Of a stretch of 64,000 bases of DNA, positions 1-13,021 are shown one piece after another. Each line of letters opens with the position of its first letter. Position 1 is the stretch's first letter. The position numbers and the translations under genes were made by a program. The stretch lies in contig JAQFVV010000152.1 in assembly GCA_028023455.1 (NCBI GenBank), positions 374,001-438,000 on the forward strand, in the 5' to 3' direction. The notes below the pieces were generated by a model that was given only the letters and a program-made list of their open reading frames with translations, did not search any database and had not been told where the DNA came from. The DNA is from Epiperipatus broadwayi (Eukaryota > Onychophora > Udeonychophora > Euonychophora > Peripatidae).

Positions 1-57
1 ATTTTAAATAAATAAGAATTATTATTATTTTTAATCACATTTTACTAAACTTGATGT

Positions 58-309
58 GTGCTGTTGATTTCTTACAGGTTAAACATATTTGACCCAAATC
101 AGTGGCTGGAAAAGAACAATTTTAAATACATTAAAATAACACAGCCAATAAGCAATGCAAAATATTATTTATTCTTACCAATACATTATCTTGAATACAA
201 GTACATAGTCTGTTCAGAATGCAAATCAAGGCAATCAAATCACCAAGAAGACAGAGAAATTTTTATATCAGTTCTATCAATCTTTATATTTTACAGTAAA
301 ATATAAGGT
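58..309 (+). other. Unassigned ORF after a splice-acceptor-like site
   Basis: An open frame follows a pyrimidine-rich stretch ending in cttacag at about 71-77. After that point about 75 codons stay open, with three cysteines (a CSEC pair is visible) before a stop near 307. It could be a terminal exon of a gene lying to the left, or chance in AT-rich DNA. I recognise no family, and the downstream sequence turns at once into TA repeats. No function is proposed. Confidence 0.15.
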
Positions 310-401
310 TACAATATATATATATATATAATTAAAAAATAAAAGGTTAAAATATAAGGTTACAATATATATATATATATAATTAAAAAATAAAAGGTTG
401 A
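299..401. repeat. Tandem duplication of a 51-bp TA-rich unit
   Basis: Two near-identical copies lie head to tail with a period of about 51 bp. Each contains ggttacaatatatatat followed by an A-rich stretch. The ggttaca(at)n motif recurs at several other places in the window. Confidence 0.85.
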
Positions 402-469
402 AATAGATCTGTACTAAACATAATGATAAAAGAGATGACCACAGATTGACAGCCGAAGTCTTATTAAGC

Positions 470-645
470 TAGATTTTAAGAAACTGTAAAAGATGTAGAA
501 AGAGACCACATGTGAGAAAGATGAATAAGATAATGAAATTTTCTGAAATGATTGAAAAAAAAGCTTTGGATTAGAAAAACTGGATTAAATTTGAAGATAC
601 TTTTATTCTGTAAGAAATCAATAATGATTAAAAATGTTAATATGT
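470..645 (+). pseudogene. RTE-type LINE, 3' end fragment
   Basis: The stretch matches, with gaps, the 3' end of the longer RTE copy at 46.4-49.2 kb. It shares the block read as arginine-proline-histidine-valine (agagaccacatgtgaga) followed by the tggatt-aactt block that ends the RTE reading frame. It is a 5'-truncated dead copy with stops and indels. The homology is seen by eye only. Confidence 0.6.
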
Positions 646-709
646 AAATACAGAGTCTCATGATGTTTTTTTCTTGATTCATCTACCAGGTCTATAATAT
701 AAGTACAAA

Positions 710-1524
710 CACAGATTTAGGATTTTTTCTTGAGGCAGAGATTCATAGCTAACCCAGGTAATGAATATCTTGTAAATTTTAGCTACAAAATAAAACAAAG
801 GTAAGGAAAAGAAACAATCAAATTCTTACCATCTGACAATTGTAATGCATAATAAGAATTATCTTTCACCATTTCTCTCTTATGAGTCATTGAAGAGACC
901 TGGCCCTATGAAAGGCTATTTTAACTTTTTTTACTTATATGCAAATATATTAGATTAATTACACATTACAATTGATAGTTAAATTATATTTATGTATATA
1001 AAAGTCAAAACTCATTAATTCAAAATCTGTTGTTGGACATTTTTAGATGTGTGAATTTTTAGATGTGTGAATTTTTTGGATTGCTAATTTCTCTTTGTAT
1101 GATCAAATTTTGCTAAATTAACAAAAAAAAACAAAACATAAAGTTTACTGTAATTAGGCTTATTTATATGCTGGATATGGTTTTGATGTCTGTAATCATG
1201 TTTAAAAACTAATTTAATTATTCTAAAAATGAAAAGTCAATTTTGAAGTTCTGTTTGGATATTAAAGATTTGAATAAAAAATATTTAATTCAATGATATT
1301 CTATCGGTAAAATTCATTAAATTTTTTATGATGCTATAAATGCAAATAAATTATTTTTTTAAAAGATAGCAAATTTTGACCAAATGACATTCAAATTGCC
1401 TTAAAATAGAATATGAAATGTAAATTCTGATAATGAGCTTTAAACTATTTGCATTATTGAGTTCAGCCACATTAGTGTTGACAATCTTTAATATATATAT
1501 ATATATTGTAACGGGGTTCCCGTT

Positions 1525-1574
<50 letters not shown>

Positions 1575-3585
1575 CTTAGAAAATGTAAAACAAAACATGT
1601 ATTCTCTACATATTTACTTTTCACTTATAGATTTATTTATTTAACTCATAATGCCTACAACCAGTATGTGATACCAATACAAATTTTCAAATATCTTAAT
1701 TTTATACAAGTTTTTTTAATTAAACAGGTGCCCATATTATTACATTTTAAAGAATGTCTCTATTTTGGAAAAAATTGTTTAAATTTATCTTGTGTAATAT
1801 AAATATTATGCCCCTCTATCAAATTTAGCTGCATCTCATACTGTTTGCTGTATAAATTGCTGTAAATTTTATTTGTTCTTTGCAAATGATTGTTATTTTT
1901 TCTACTTTTTAAGACAAACATTATAAAACTTATTGTAACTAATGCTTCCAATAATAAAAGTCAAATTTATTTTATTATAATAACTGATTGTAAGAAACCA
2001 ATGAATGGAATCCAGTTGAACAAAAATAATTTTATTTCTCCATTTTTGCAGTTTTATCGCTATATATATATATATTTAAATTTTTTATAAATATTTTAAC
2101 ATGGATTGTAAATTATGTTTTAAATAAAAAAATGACATTTGAAATATTTATTTAAAACTGTTTTTAGAAGCAGTACGAGATACTGCTTGTAGCATTTGTG
2201 TTACTATATTATGTTGTAGCCATTTTAGGTTAATGAGGTATTTAACTATCTTGCCCATCTTTTTATCTATCATCTCTATTTATTTATAGTCAGATAAATG
2301 TTTCCATATTTGAATTTAACAACAACAGAATACTTAAAAATACATATTTTAAAACTCTTGATATGATTGTAGTTGATCAGTTGCATGTTTTAAAATTATG
2401 AAATATGATAGTAGACAGTTTTAAAAATGTTAGTAAGTATGATAGTACAAAAATCACAATCAAAATTTGACTATATTTATATTAATTGGAAAAAGAAATT
2501 TTAGGAATTAGAATTGAGATTGAAAGGAAAAAATACAATGAAAAAACATTAAAATATGACATGTTTTTTTTAAAATATTCTGTATATAAAATCATTTGGA
2601 AAAATATGAGAGTATTTTGAAATGGTGTGTTTTATATTGTTAGATATCTCAGAAATTTGTATATAAATTACAAAAACAAATAAAAGTCACATACTGACAA
2701 TGTTGTAATTTTTTTACTGAGGAAAATTAAAATAAATGTAAAATGTTTGTAAGATTATAATGCATGAATGAAAATAGATTAGTAAAAATAGTGTTTAATT
2801 GGATTATATAAAAAGAATAACAAACACATTGGTCAATAAGCATTTTACAATATGCAAAGGTAATAGATAGATAATTTATTTCCATTTATTTATTTAAGAA
2901 ATGGAATAAATATATAAACAATGTACATAATTTTGAAGATGGAAAAAGTTTGTAAGACATAAGTAATTCTATAGAAAACAAATATGAATATTAAAAAAAG
3001 GTTTGAATTATATAAGAATTAAAATATGTAAAATGGAAAAGATGACACTAAAGGGAACCTGTTATTTGGTGCAAAGACTGGAACTTTAGATACTGGAAGA
3101 AGAATAGAATAAGGATTTGAATTTTAAGTGTAGTTTATGTGAGAATGGGTTGATGAGATAAAGTCAGGATAAACTATATTGTATAATGAAAGAAATTTAA
3201 CAAAAAGAAACAAAATACAAATAGAAATATTAAGTTTTTCTTTTTTTGCTTAGGTCTTTATAATAATAGTCAACAAATTAACAAAAAAGTATTTATTAAA
3301 ACGGAAAAGAAGGGAAAGGATATTAGTCAGAGCTCATAAAATAATTGGGTAATAAGACTAAGAAGTTGGTGAGTTTATTATGATATATAATTATTTTAGG
3401 GAAGAGGAAGTTTATTTTGGTAATAAAGGTTTTTATGCATATACATAGAAACTTCCACATCAGCTAATAAGCCATTTTACTTCACATCACATCAATATTA
3501 TAAGATATAATTAATATTGTATTATTACAATTATTCTACATGAAAAAGTGTGATAAACAGAACAGCCAAAATGCAAAAACATTAA
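710..3585. other. AT-rich intergenic DNA, no gene seen
   Basis: Apart from the palindrome at 1492-1566 I see only AT-rich sequence with short random ORFs and poly-A/T runs. No coding motif, RNA gene or recognisable repeat boundary was found. Confidence 0.5.
1492..1566. repeat. Palindrome with TGTAACGGG arms inside a TA microsatellite
   Basis: Arms tgtaacggg (1507-1515) and cccgttaca (1519-1527) are separated by a 3-base loop and flanked on both sides by alternating TA, so the perfect inverted repeat extends for over 20 bp per arm. TA continues to about 1566. It could be a minimal remnant of an element with TGTAAC ends. Confidence 0.85.
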
Positions 3586-3589
3586 TTAT

Positions 3590-5165
3590 AAACAACAATT
3601 TGCCAAGCACTCTCGGTACTGTATACCAGAATCATGGTGACGTATTAGAACTGAACAGTTAATATTCCAGTGCATGCTCAGTGGAACACTCGTGTTAAGC
3701 TGATTAATAATGTTTTTAGACTTCTCAATAAACCAAGTCTTTTTTAATTTCCTTTTCCTATCATTTGATTCATTGCACACAGTAGTGATATTTTGAGGAT
3801 AAAACTCATGACCACAATTACTTTCATGATTTGAAAAACAGAATTAATCTGCAAATCACTTTTAGATTATTTGTACTGATAAATATGCTGTTGTATTCAC
3901 ATTAAAACATTTGCCTTCGTTTCACCATAATAAATAGCATTACAACTAATGAAGAAAAACCACTTCATATTTATTCATTTCTTCCACATTATCCTTTGAA
4001 TTGTTTATTAGTGTATTTAAACACAAAGGGAAATGGAATCCTACATTATAATCTTCACTGATAATAATTTTTAATTTCCTATTTATAGGTGGCACATAAG
4101 CTAAAGAAAACCACTTTTTGACCATTTTATTATTTACACCCACTTTATGTTTAAACTTTAAATTCTGATAAAACATAACACAATTGTCTGTGTAATATAG
4201 TTTTTTGTATCCTACTCCTATCAAATCATCCATATATTTATCAATACTACTTTTCCTATCTGCTTCAAATTTACAAAGATGCAAATTTCGATACAAAAAA
4301 CACTTAAATCCAGCCATTTTATAATTCAAAAGAACATTTGATGACAGATGTATAAAACCTTTTACATTCAATGGTTTAATAAACATTTTATACCCAAATA
4401 TATTATAACATTTATATACATTTACACCTAAATACTTTAAGATATCATCATTTTCAAACTCAGTTGTCCATGACAAACTGGAATTCTCATTTAATTCATT
4501 GAATATATCCACTATAACATCTTTTGAAACACACAAAAAAAACATCATCCACATATCTTCTATATATTAAATCATAACTCCTTATAAATGTTTCACAATA
4601 TGTTTTTTCCATTTCTGAAATGTATAAACTACACACAAAACCACTCATTGCCAACCCATTGGTCAACCATTCTTCATTTGATAATGATCCTTTCCATATC
4701 TTGCAGTAATATCCCCATTAATCCATTCTAACACTTCCATAATAAATCTGGCTTTACAAGAGTCTACATTATAATCCAAAAAAAGTTTATTAATTACACT
4801 TATCGATTTATTATGGTCCTCTGATCCATATAACTCACATACATCCAATGAGGCCATATAACCATCATCAACCACTTTGGCAGACTCCAAAATCTGAACA
4901 AATTCATTGTACATTCACCCAAACCCACCAAATCTTATAACCATTTTGCAGTCAATTGCAATGCTTTCTGATAATAACAACCCCCAAAATCCATCGTCAA
5001 CCTTAATGGAACATTTTCCTTATGAACTTTAACATTTGCAAGCAAACATGGAACAATTGCAGCTGATGGATAAATCCTCAAATATTCATTTCTTCTAAAT
5101 ATTTTATCAACATGTGGTCACAAAACATTGCAAAGAAACTTGTCTTTACACTCTTTGAAAGGAAA
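3590..5165 (-). pseudogene. Penelope-like retroelement: reverse transcriptase plus GIY-YIG endonuclease, decayed
   Basis: Reading leftward from 5165, translated pieces in several frames give the order of a Penelope-like protein. First comes a KVHKENVPLR block (about 5.0 kb), like the K.HK...PLR motif of these RTs. Then comes a YMASLDV block in the ORF at 4663-4914 (first catalytic aspartate region). A catalytic YVDD follows at about 4543-4554, then the conserved stretch downstream of it in the 202-codon ORF 3946-4554. Farther on, pieces read YYGETK (3.90 kb), H-E-S-N-C-G-H-E-F (3.81 kb) and R-K-R-K-L-K-K-T-W-F-I-E (about 3.74 kb), which match the order of a GIY-YIG nuclease. In the family, RT and GIY-YIG nuclease together carry out target-primed reverse transcription in the nucleus. 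Here at least one in-frame stop (just upstream of the YVDD block) and several frameshifts break the gene, so it is inactive. Confident for Penelope-like; clade not assigned. Confidence 0.75.
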
Positions 5166-5169
5166 ACCA

Positions 5170-8100
5170 ACAAGGAACCTGAAAAATTATAATTGCAAAG
5201 ATGAATGTCAAAGAAATTTAAACCCATGGTTATAGGTATTTTTATGTGCATATTGTATTTTTAGTTATAGTTTAAAAAACTTCTTTTAATATTTTAATAA
5301 TTTTATAAAAGCAAAAATTGACAATTTTGAACAATTTCATTAATTTTACTTTTTCCTATAAAACGTTTTTTTAACCATACAACCTTTCTCTTTAAAATTA
5401 TAAAAAAAATATTTTTTTAAAAAATTTAATTTTATAAAATTAAAAAAATAATTTTGAAACATGTTTTTCTTTTCATTCATTGATTTTTTGCCCCAAAACT
5501 TAACAAAGAAATTAATTAAGCTAAATTAAAGATTATCTCTGATTAGAAAAAAGTTACTTTCCCTCATTTGTAATTTAAAGAAATAATTCAATGAATGCAA
5601 ATTTAATTAATTTAATGAAAGAAATCAACTGGTTAATTATCCTTTTCATGAAACTACATTTTTTTGATAAAATAAATGTTTAAATTTTCATACTATCATG
5701 GCAGTTTTTTAAAATTTTTATTTATTGTTAATCAATTAGTTATTAAATAATTATTTTAAAAAATAATCTAGAGTTAATGTCTTATTTCTCCTGATATCTG
5801 TTACATAAATTTGCAGTGTGTGACTTGATGTCAATACAGCTTAGTAAATCTAGGAATTTGAAAATTGTATCCGTAAAGCTATTTAATTATAGTAGAGTAA
5901 ATCTATGAATTATTTAAAATTATTTAGAATTAGCTGTTATACTTATTTATTTATCTTTTTCTCATGTAACAGTTCATAGAGTTTCTTGCTTTCTGAGCAA
6001 AATTAGAGCATAACAGTTATATCAATGCTGATGTTGTGTTGATGTTTTGGACAGCCAGATGATAATCCTGGATGGTGCAAAAATATCTTTAAAGTCCATG
6101 CACTACATTTTATATATTTTTTGATTAGAAATTAAGTTTATAGTTGGCCAGTACATTTAATGGCAGTGATTATGTTCAGCATGTTTTAATATCGTAGTAT
6201 ATTTTTTTCATTGTGAATAATGGATTGATACTTAAGGATTGGCAACCAGAGTTTTATGCTATATTTCTGACCTAAGTTTGGCAATGGCTAGATAATTAGC
6301 TTGTCTAGTCACAAGGTTGACTATTGATTTTTATTGTTGATTGTTTATAATGATGAATGATTTTATTATTACTTTTATTTAGTGCTGGATGAACTTGTAG
6401 TTAGTCATATTTTTTTGCTGGTCTCTCATCCTCGTTTCTTTTATATTTAATTTTTATTATTAAATAATTCATCACTAATATGTTGTCTACTGTTATAATT
6501 GAATACCCAATTGTGGGACTGTGTAACCTCTTGTCATCCCATCTCATTTCAGACTGTTACAATATATATAAAGAGGAATGGAGAAGGAAGAGAGGTACAT
6601 TTAAAATTTTTTTTCAAGTCATATAACTTCTTAAGATGTATGAATTTTAATCTTCTTCTTTGTTTATAATATTATATTCTTATACCATCAGATATGTTGC
6701 ACTTTAATAAATATACTCATATCTATGATGATATCATAATGTAATATTAATAATAAATGAGATATTAAAATACACACTGATTAACAATTATACAACTATT
6801 AAAAATGAATGCCAACTGCAATGTTGAATTATAATATTTCTGGAGAAAATGTTAAGATTATGAATATGTTTGTATTAAAGCAATCTTATTAAGTTTTTTT
6901 CTCCTAATTATAGCCCTGTACAGATTTAGTGCAGAATAAATTGATATTACTCAAGAACTCAAGATTACTGGGTCAAAAATCAATTTTGTTATTTCTGATG
7001 CTTGAATAGATCGTTCATACAGTAAACTATTGCTGTGTATATTTTACTGTATATGTGGCAGAATAATACAACCATAAACTAAAAGATTCTTGTATTGAAT
7101 CCCAATTTTTTTTATTCTGTCATTATTAATTGAATTTTTATGTAATGAACTATTTGTTTATGTGGTTTATAGAAAACGTAGAATAATAGACTTGTGAGCT
7201 AAAGAATTCTGTATCAAAGTTCCATTCTATCGGTTTTAATGCTCAAAGCATTCAATATATATTTTTTTGTTTGTATATCACTTATTGAAAACTGTGACTT
7301 TGCGCACTTATATTTTGATAATCCCACTATCAAATAATGTTTAGAATTTTGTGTTGATCATTGGCTTTGTAGGCTATGGTGTATAGTGGGCTATTTAAAT
7401 AGTATATATTCTCATGTTTATATTTTAATAGTTATGCCTATAATGTATTATGACCATTTTGAAGTTATCTACTTTAGTGCTGATTCCTTATTGAAAATTT
7501 TTATAAATATTTTTAAATATAATAAAAAAAGTCTAAATACTATATCTATCCATTTAGAAAAATAAAGCTTTATATTTCTACCAAATAGATGCTCATATTA
7601 TCGGTTTATAAATCTGTAAGATGCGCTTACGTTTAGAATGTAATCCAAGATTAAAGGTCATGTATGGATCGTTTTGTGACTTGGTTTAAAGTTTTATGAT
7701 GCATACATATCTGATTCATTAGTTTGGATAGATCACTAAACAAATTTAAAATATAGAATTAATCAAATAAATGCTAGCGAAGAGCACGGATAAAATTTTG
7801 ATAATTTGATGACCAGAAAGATAAATAGAAAGAATTCATAAACTAAACAAAAAAGTGCAATTAAGTTACGGAGATTTATTAAAATTATCTGTAATTAATA
7901 AACAAAAAAATAATTGGCAAAAAAAGAAAGAATACTGTTGATGTTGATGCATGGGTAAACATTACACGAGAGATACTATTTTAGGATAATGATGTAAAAT
8001 AGCATTCGATGACAGATAGCGATTATAATAAAATTATATACGTATTTCAATGTTTTTAAATTATATACGTGAACTAAAAAAAATAATAAAAAGTTTTGTT

Positions 8101-9480
8101 TATTTTTAGAAAATACTATTACAGTATTAAGCTTTTTCTTTTATTAAAACAACGGTTGTTTTATTGAGGAAGTCGCAACTTCGGTACCTCTTTTTCGCTT
8201 GCTAGAAAGAATTATAATTGCGCAAAAATTCTTTCTGTTATGCGCTTTAAATAGTTTTAAAATATACAAATGTAAATTAGAAAAATTACTGCTTAAGATT
8301 TATAATTATTGTTCCTGTTTACATTGAAAAAGAAAATATGTACAAACACCGAATAAATACATATTGCACAAATTTGATGATTTGTGAATAAAAATTAATT
8401 GTATTACATTAATTAGTACTACGTTGATACAACTGGAGGTTCACAAATATTCACAAACATATATAAACTAATCAATCAAATCTTTTTCTCATTCTTTCAT
8501 AAACTAAGATGTAAGACTGACTCCTCTCATTATGGATAATCTCCATTTTTAGGTGATCTAGAAAGGTAAACACATGAATCTTCATTCTAAAATGATAGTT
8601 CAAATTTTCTTATGAATGCCATGATTTCAAAGTTTCAATATAAAATTAATGGTTACATATTAAGTTTCCAATGTGGTGTTCAACTTAAGACATATATTTC
8701 TTAAAAGTGAAGTAGAAATATTTTAGTTGGATATTATGAAATGGATAACAATCATCCCACCAAATGTAATATCTTTATTGATTTACATCAAAAAGATTTA
8801 ATACTGTCTCTATCTACATTTGATTGCAATCCCAATATTTATATGGAGAGTTGGGCTATTGTTTCTAGCATGAGGATTCATGTCTTAAGATTCATAATTC
8901 ATTTGAGGAATAGATGTTGTCCATAAAATATATACATATAGTGAAAGAAGTCAATCAGAATTCATTTTTACTGTTACAACATCTTACAAGAGTTTCAAAT
9001 GCAATTTTAAGAGTTCTGTGTAATAATTTGATTGGTCACAAACTTGTCTTCAGTATAAGCATTAACTTTTTATTTATATATATATAATCATCCAATATTA
9101 ATTGATAAATGGGTGCCTAGATATTCTTTACTAAAAGATAAAACAAAAATTGCCCAACCTCTGATCATTTAATACTTAGCAATCCTTTTCCACTTCTTTG
9201 TTCTGCTTTACTATTTTTTCTATTTAAATTTATTTTTGATTATGACAGAATATGCAATAAGTTAAAATTAATAACATTATTGTCAAGTAATTTCTTTATA
9301 ATAGAATGTTTTTAGCTAATCCATTAGTATTTTTTTTATAGAAATTGGTTTATCTTATAATTCTCAATATATTTTATATTAGCATTATGCAAGTTTATTA
9401 AGATGTTACCTGTGAAAATAGATGTCTTTCTTCATTTTATTTTTTTATATAATAATTTTATGTTATTAAAATTAAGAAAA
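5170..9480. other. AT-rich intergenic DNA, no gene seen
   Basis: More than 4 kb of AT-rich sequence without a recognisable coding domain. Short ORFs (for example 8741-8926) have no motif I recognise. A gttacaatatata motif occurs at about 6546. Poly-A/T runs are frequent. Confidence 0.5.
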
Positions 9481-9487
9481 ACTTGTT

Positions 9488-9488
<1 letters not shown>

Positions 9489-9548
<60 letters not shown>

Positions 9549-9557
9549 GTAGTAGTA

Positions 9558-9638
<81 letters not shown>
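9489..9638. repeat. TAA microsatellite, with a short TAG interruption
   Basis: About 150 bp of TAA repeats with a few TAG units near 9547-9560. It sits directly at the 5' edge of the LINE fragment at 9639. Long ORFs here in all frames are repeat artefacts. Confidence 0.97.
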
Positions 9639-9639
<1 letters not shown>

Positions 9640-10263
9640 ACAGAAGAATGTACAGGTCAGTTGATCCATTCTGTGGCCTTTGCCATATGGCTGAGGAGAC
9701 TTTACAGCATATAATTTTCAACTGCAAGGCCTTGGAGCAGACTAGATGTATTTTGCAGGGCAAATACAGGAAAAAATACTACAATGATGCAAATTATATC
9801 AAATTACAAAGGTAGGTCTATACCAGCCATAAGGGCCTCAACATTTGTTTTATATGCACTTTGGTGCACTAGGTGTGTATTCGTATTGGGTAATAACCCC
9901 AGAAGGCATCCAGCCACATTGGAAAATAAGTTGAATAAAATTCAAGTTAGAGACAAGCAGATCACCAGCCTGGATATTTATGCAGCTACTTGGTCCCTGC
10001 TCAGGCAAATAGCAAAGCTATAAAAAACAAAATTAAAGAAAGCATGGTCCTGATTATGCTCCTATTGGACAATAATATGATTAATTAACATTGATAAAGT
10101 GGATAGAATCATGTAAAATTACCCATACAGATATGTACTTTTAAAAAAATGAATATTGTAGACTTGAAATTGAACTAACAATAATAAGATTCAACATGTA
10201 TCTTGCTATGGCATTATAATACTATGTAACTATTGGATCAATAGAGTTTACTATTGTTGAAAC
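9639..10263 (+). pseudogene. LINE ORF2 C-terminal fragment with a zinc-knuckle-like motif
   Basis: The open frame 9639-9815 contains CGLCHMAEETLQHIIFNC, the C-x2-C...H-x4-C pattern found after the RT in I/R1/LOA-type and related LINEs. A second frame (9784-10023) continues with a tryptophan-rich stretch (LYALWCTR) and stops at 10023, so one frameshift separates the parts. About 240 bp of 3' UTR-like sequence leads into the TAA array at 10264, the type of tail seen on several LINE clades. The copy is heavily 5'-truncated: RT and endonuclease are missing. It is on the opposite strand to the larger LINE that follows, so it is a separate insertion. Confidence 0.65.
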
Positions 10264-10441
<178 letters not shown>

Positions 10442-10631
10442 TAATAATTCAATTCAATATCCATTTATTATGTGCATTTCAACATTTACACTTTAACAGA
10501 AATACACAATAAAAAATAATAATAATAATAATAACAATGATAATAATTAAAATTTAAAAAAAAAAAAAAAAAACAATTATAATCAAATACAAGCTAAATA
10601 CATAAAATTATATATACATATATGTTCATAA

Positions 10632-12087
10632 TTATACATTTAGTTGTTTTTTAACATTCATCACAAATTGATCGCAAAAAATATCAATATTATTAAAAGT
10701 TAGATTATATACCATTTGCAATCTATTAATAACTGATTTACCAAAGAAAGTATTTTTACATATACTAATCTTGAAAGTTTGCATTTCTCTTAATAAACAA
10801 CAAGGTACTTTCAATTCTATTTTTGATATACAGTTACTGACATCAATTTTCCCATCAATCAACTTTTTCAGTAATATCATATCCTTCAACATTCTCCTTT
10901 CTTTCAATACTGTTTTGACAGTTTGACATTCACCCATTATTAATTTATTAAATCTTTTTTCAATATTATATATTTTAGACTGAATATTAATCAGATTGAA
11001 GTTCCATATACAAGAATTATATTCTAAAACTGTATCAACAAGAGAAAAAAGTAACCTATATTTTATGGAAATAGATAAATCTCTCCCATATCTCAAAATA
11101 CAGTCCATCTTTCTGTATGCTTTATTAATAATACATTTAATATGTGCATTAAAAGTAAAATTACTACAAAATATAATTCCTAAATCAGATACAGTCTCTT
11201 TATATTTAATAACACCATTCTCAATTTTATATTGATAAACAGATTTTTCAGTTTTATTAGTATAGGAAACAATGCATGTTTTATTAATGTTAATCTCCAT
11301 ATTGTTATACCTACACCATATAATAAAACTATCTATATCCTTTTGAACCTCAATATGATCACTATAAGTAATAATTCTTTTAAATAACTTACAATCATCA
11401 GCATAAGTAAGTATCATACTATTTTTTATGCTATGATCAAGATCACACATATAAACATTAAAAAGCAATGGTGCTAATATTCCACCCTGAGGAACACCTA
11501 TCATATTATCAAAAAAAAGAGAATTAGTTTTATCCATATGTACATAAGATTTACGACCCCTCAAATAATTGGAAAACCACTCAACTAAATGAGGACTAAC
11601 ACCCAACATTTTAAGTTTATACAAAAGTCTAATATATGAAACTTTGTCAAATGCCTGAGTCATATCAAAATATACAACATCTAATTGCTTCTGATCAGAT
11701 AAGGCATGAGCAATATGATCAGATATCACCATTAAATTAGTTTCAGCAGATCTACCAGGTAAAAAAACCATGCTGATAACTAGGTAATACCTTAATCATA
11801 TCTACAATAATATTACTATAAATACACCTTTCATAAATTCTAGCAAAAGGTGACAGAATTGAAATAGGTCTATAATTACCAGAATCAGATCTATCCCCTT
11901 TTTTAAAAATTGGTATAATCTTAGCTATCTTAAATATATCAGGAATAATAGTTTTCTCAATTGATAAATTAATGATATAATGCAATGGTGCTACCAAACA
12001 TTCAGCACAACCCTTGATAATAAAATTAGGAATATTATCATATCTCATAGAAGATTTCGATTTAAGTTTAGAAATTGCAGTAAACAC
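10632..12087 (-). pseudogene. LINE reverse transcriptase domain with one frameshift
   Basis: The N-terminal RT part (12087-11752) carries an IIPIFKKGDRSDSGNYRPIS block (motif 1/2 of LINE RTs). After a frameshift at a run of T/A (about 11760-11770) the main part (11771-10632, 379 codons) carries FLPGRS, YFDMTQAFDKV (first catalytic aspartate), GVPQGGILAPLLFN and the catalytic YADD at about 11.4 kb, then a C-terminal thumb-like region. The RT would perform target-primed reverse transcription using the nick made by the endonuclease encoded upstream. The single break lies in a homopolymer, so it could be a true mutation or a base-calling error. No zinc knuckle is seen at the C-terminus, unlike the plus-strand fragment at 9.6 kb. 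Confidence 0.85.
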
Positions 12088-12106
12088 TTCAGGAATTGCA
12101 ATTTTA

Positions 12107-12616
12107 TTAACATGCTATATTCCAAAAACTCTCTTTATTAAATTTAATATCAACCATATTATCATTACTTGAAGTATCTAAGTACATATTAGTAAAATGA
12201 TTGACTAGATCATCCATAGAAGGCCTAATTACATTATATCTACAACTTTTACTTCCAACAATATTAAGATCTTTTATATAATTCCAAAACATTTGGGAAT
12301 TATTCCTAAAATTTTCTTCAACTCTATTTAAATTATTATTATAATCTCTTTTCATAAGAGTTTTAGTATAAGCACGCAAACCACTAAATTTCTTATACAA
12401 TTCTTTATCATTAGTTAGTTTATATAACCTATGATATTTGTGCTTTCTATTTAAGCCCTTACACAATTCCCTAGAAAACCATTTAGGATATTTGTTATTA
12501 GTATTTAAATAATGCCCAACAGGAATATATTGATCTAGACAATTTTGAACTATACCAAAAAATTTTTTTGCTGCTATATTTGGATCATTTTCAATCAAAA
12601 TTACATTCCAATCAAT
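12107..12616 (-). pseudogene. LINE ORF2 linker between endonuclease and RT
   Basis: A 163-codon open stretch (12598-12107) with KYPKWFSRELC and NRKHKYHRLYK blocks and a region ending in QMFWNYIKDL. This is the usual charged linker of Jockey/CR1-type ORF2 proteins before the RT. It is cut from the endonuclease by the insertion at 12617-13021. Reading across the insertion point, the codons for FEDI (13022 side) join to DWNVILIENDP (12616 side), consistent with one original frame. A stop separates it from the RT ORF at 12087-12107. Confidence 0.7.
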
Positions 12617-13021
12617 TCCAATAAAAGTAAAAAACTAAATGCTAAAATTTCTTTCTTCTCTTATCTAACTTTTCATCTGACTTTTTAATTACACAGCTTT
12701 TAGATAATTAATAAACAACCATTTCCATTTATAGATTACAGGAATTAATTAATACCTGTTTTTATTTTAACTTACGTTATTTTTTTATTAAAATATTCTT
12801 ATATTTCAATCTTGTATTTTTTTATTAAAAAAAATACGTTCAAATACTTTTTTTTTTTTTGTTTATGAAAAAAAAAATATTTTTAAAGTTTAGCATCTGT
12901 GCGAATGTATATACGTATAACAAACATTTTTAATTTTAGCATTTAGTTTTTTACTTTTATTTGCGAACTTTTAAGTTTTTATTCTGGATTAATGTAACGA
13001 CATATTTATATATCGTTACAC
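12617..13021. mobile_element. 405-bp MITE-like insertion in the LINE
   Basis: The LINE frame is interrupted here. AAT occurs at both junctions (12614-12616 and 13022-13024), a possible 3-bp target duplication. Inside, agtaaaaaactaaatgctaa near the left end is repeated inverted at about 12940-12962, and a smaller palindrome with TGTAACGA arms (12993-13000 and 13013-13020) forms the right end. No coding sequence is present. It is non-autonomous; the superfamily is not certain. Confidence 0.7.
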
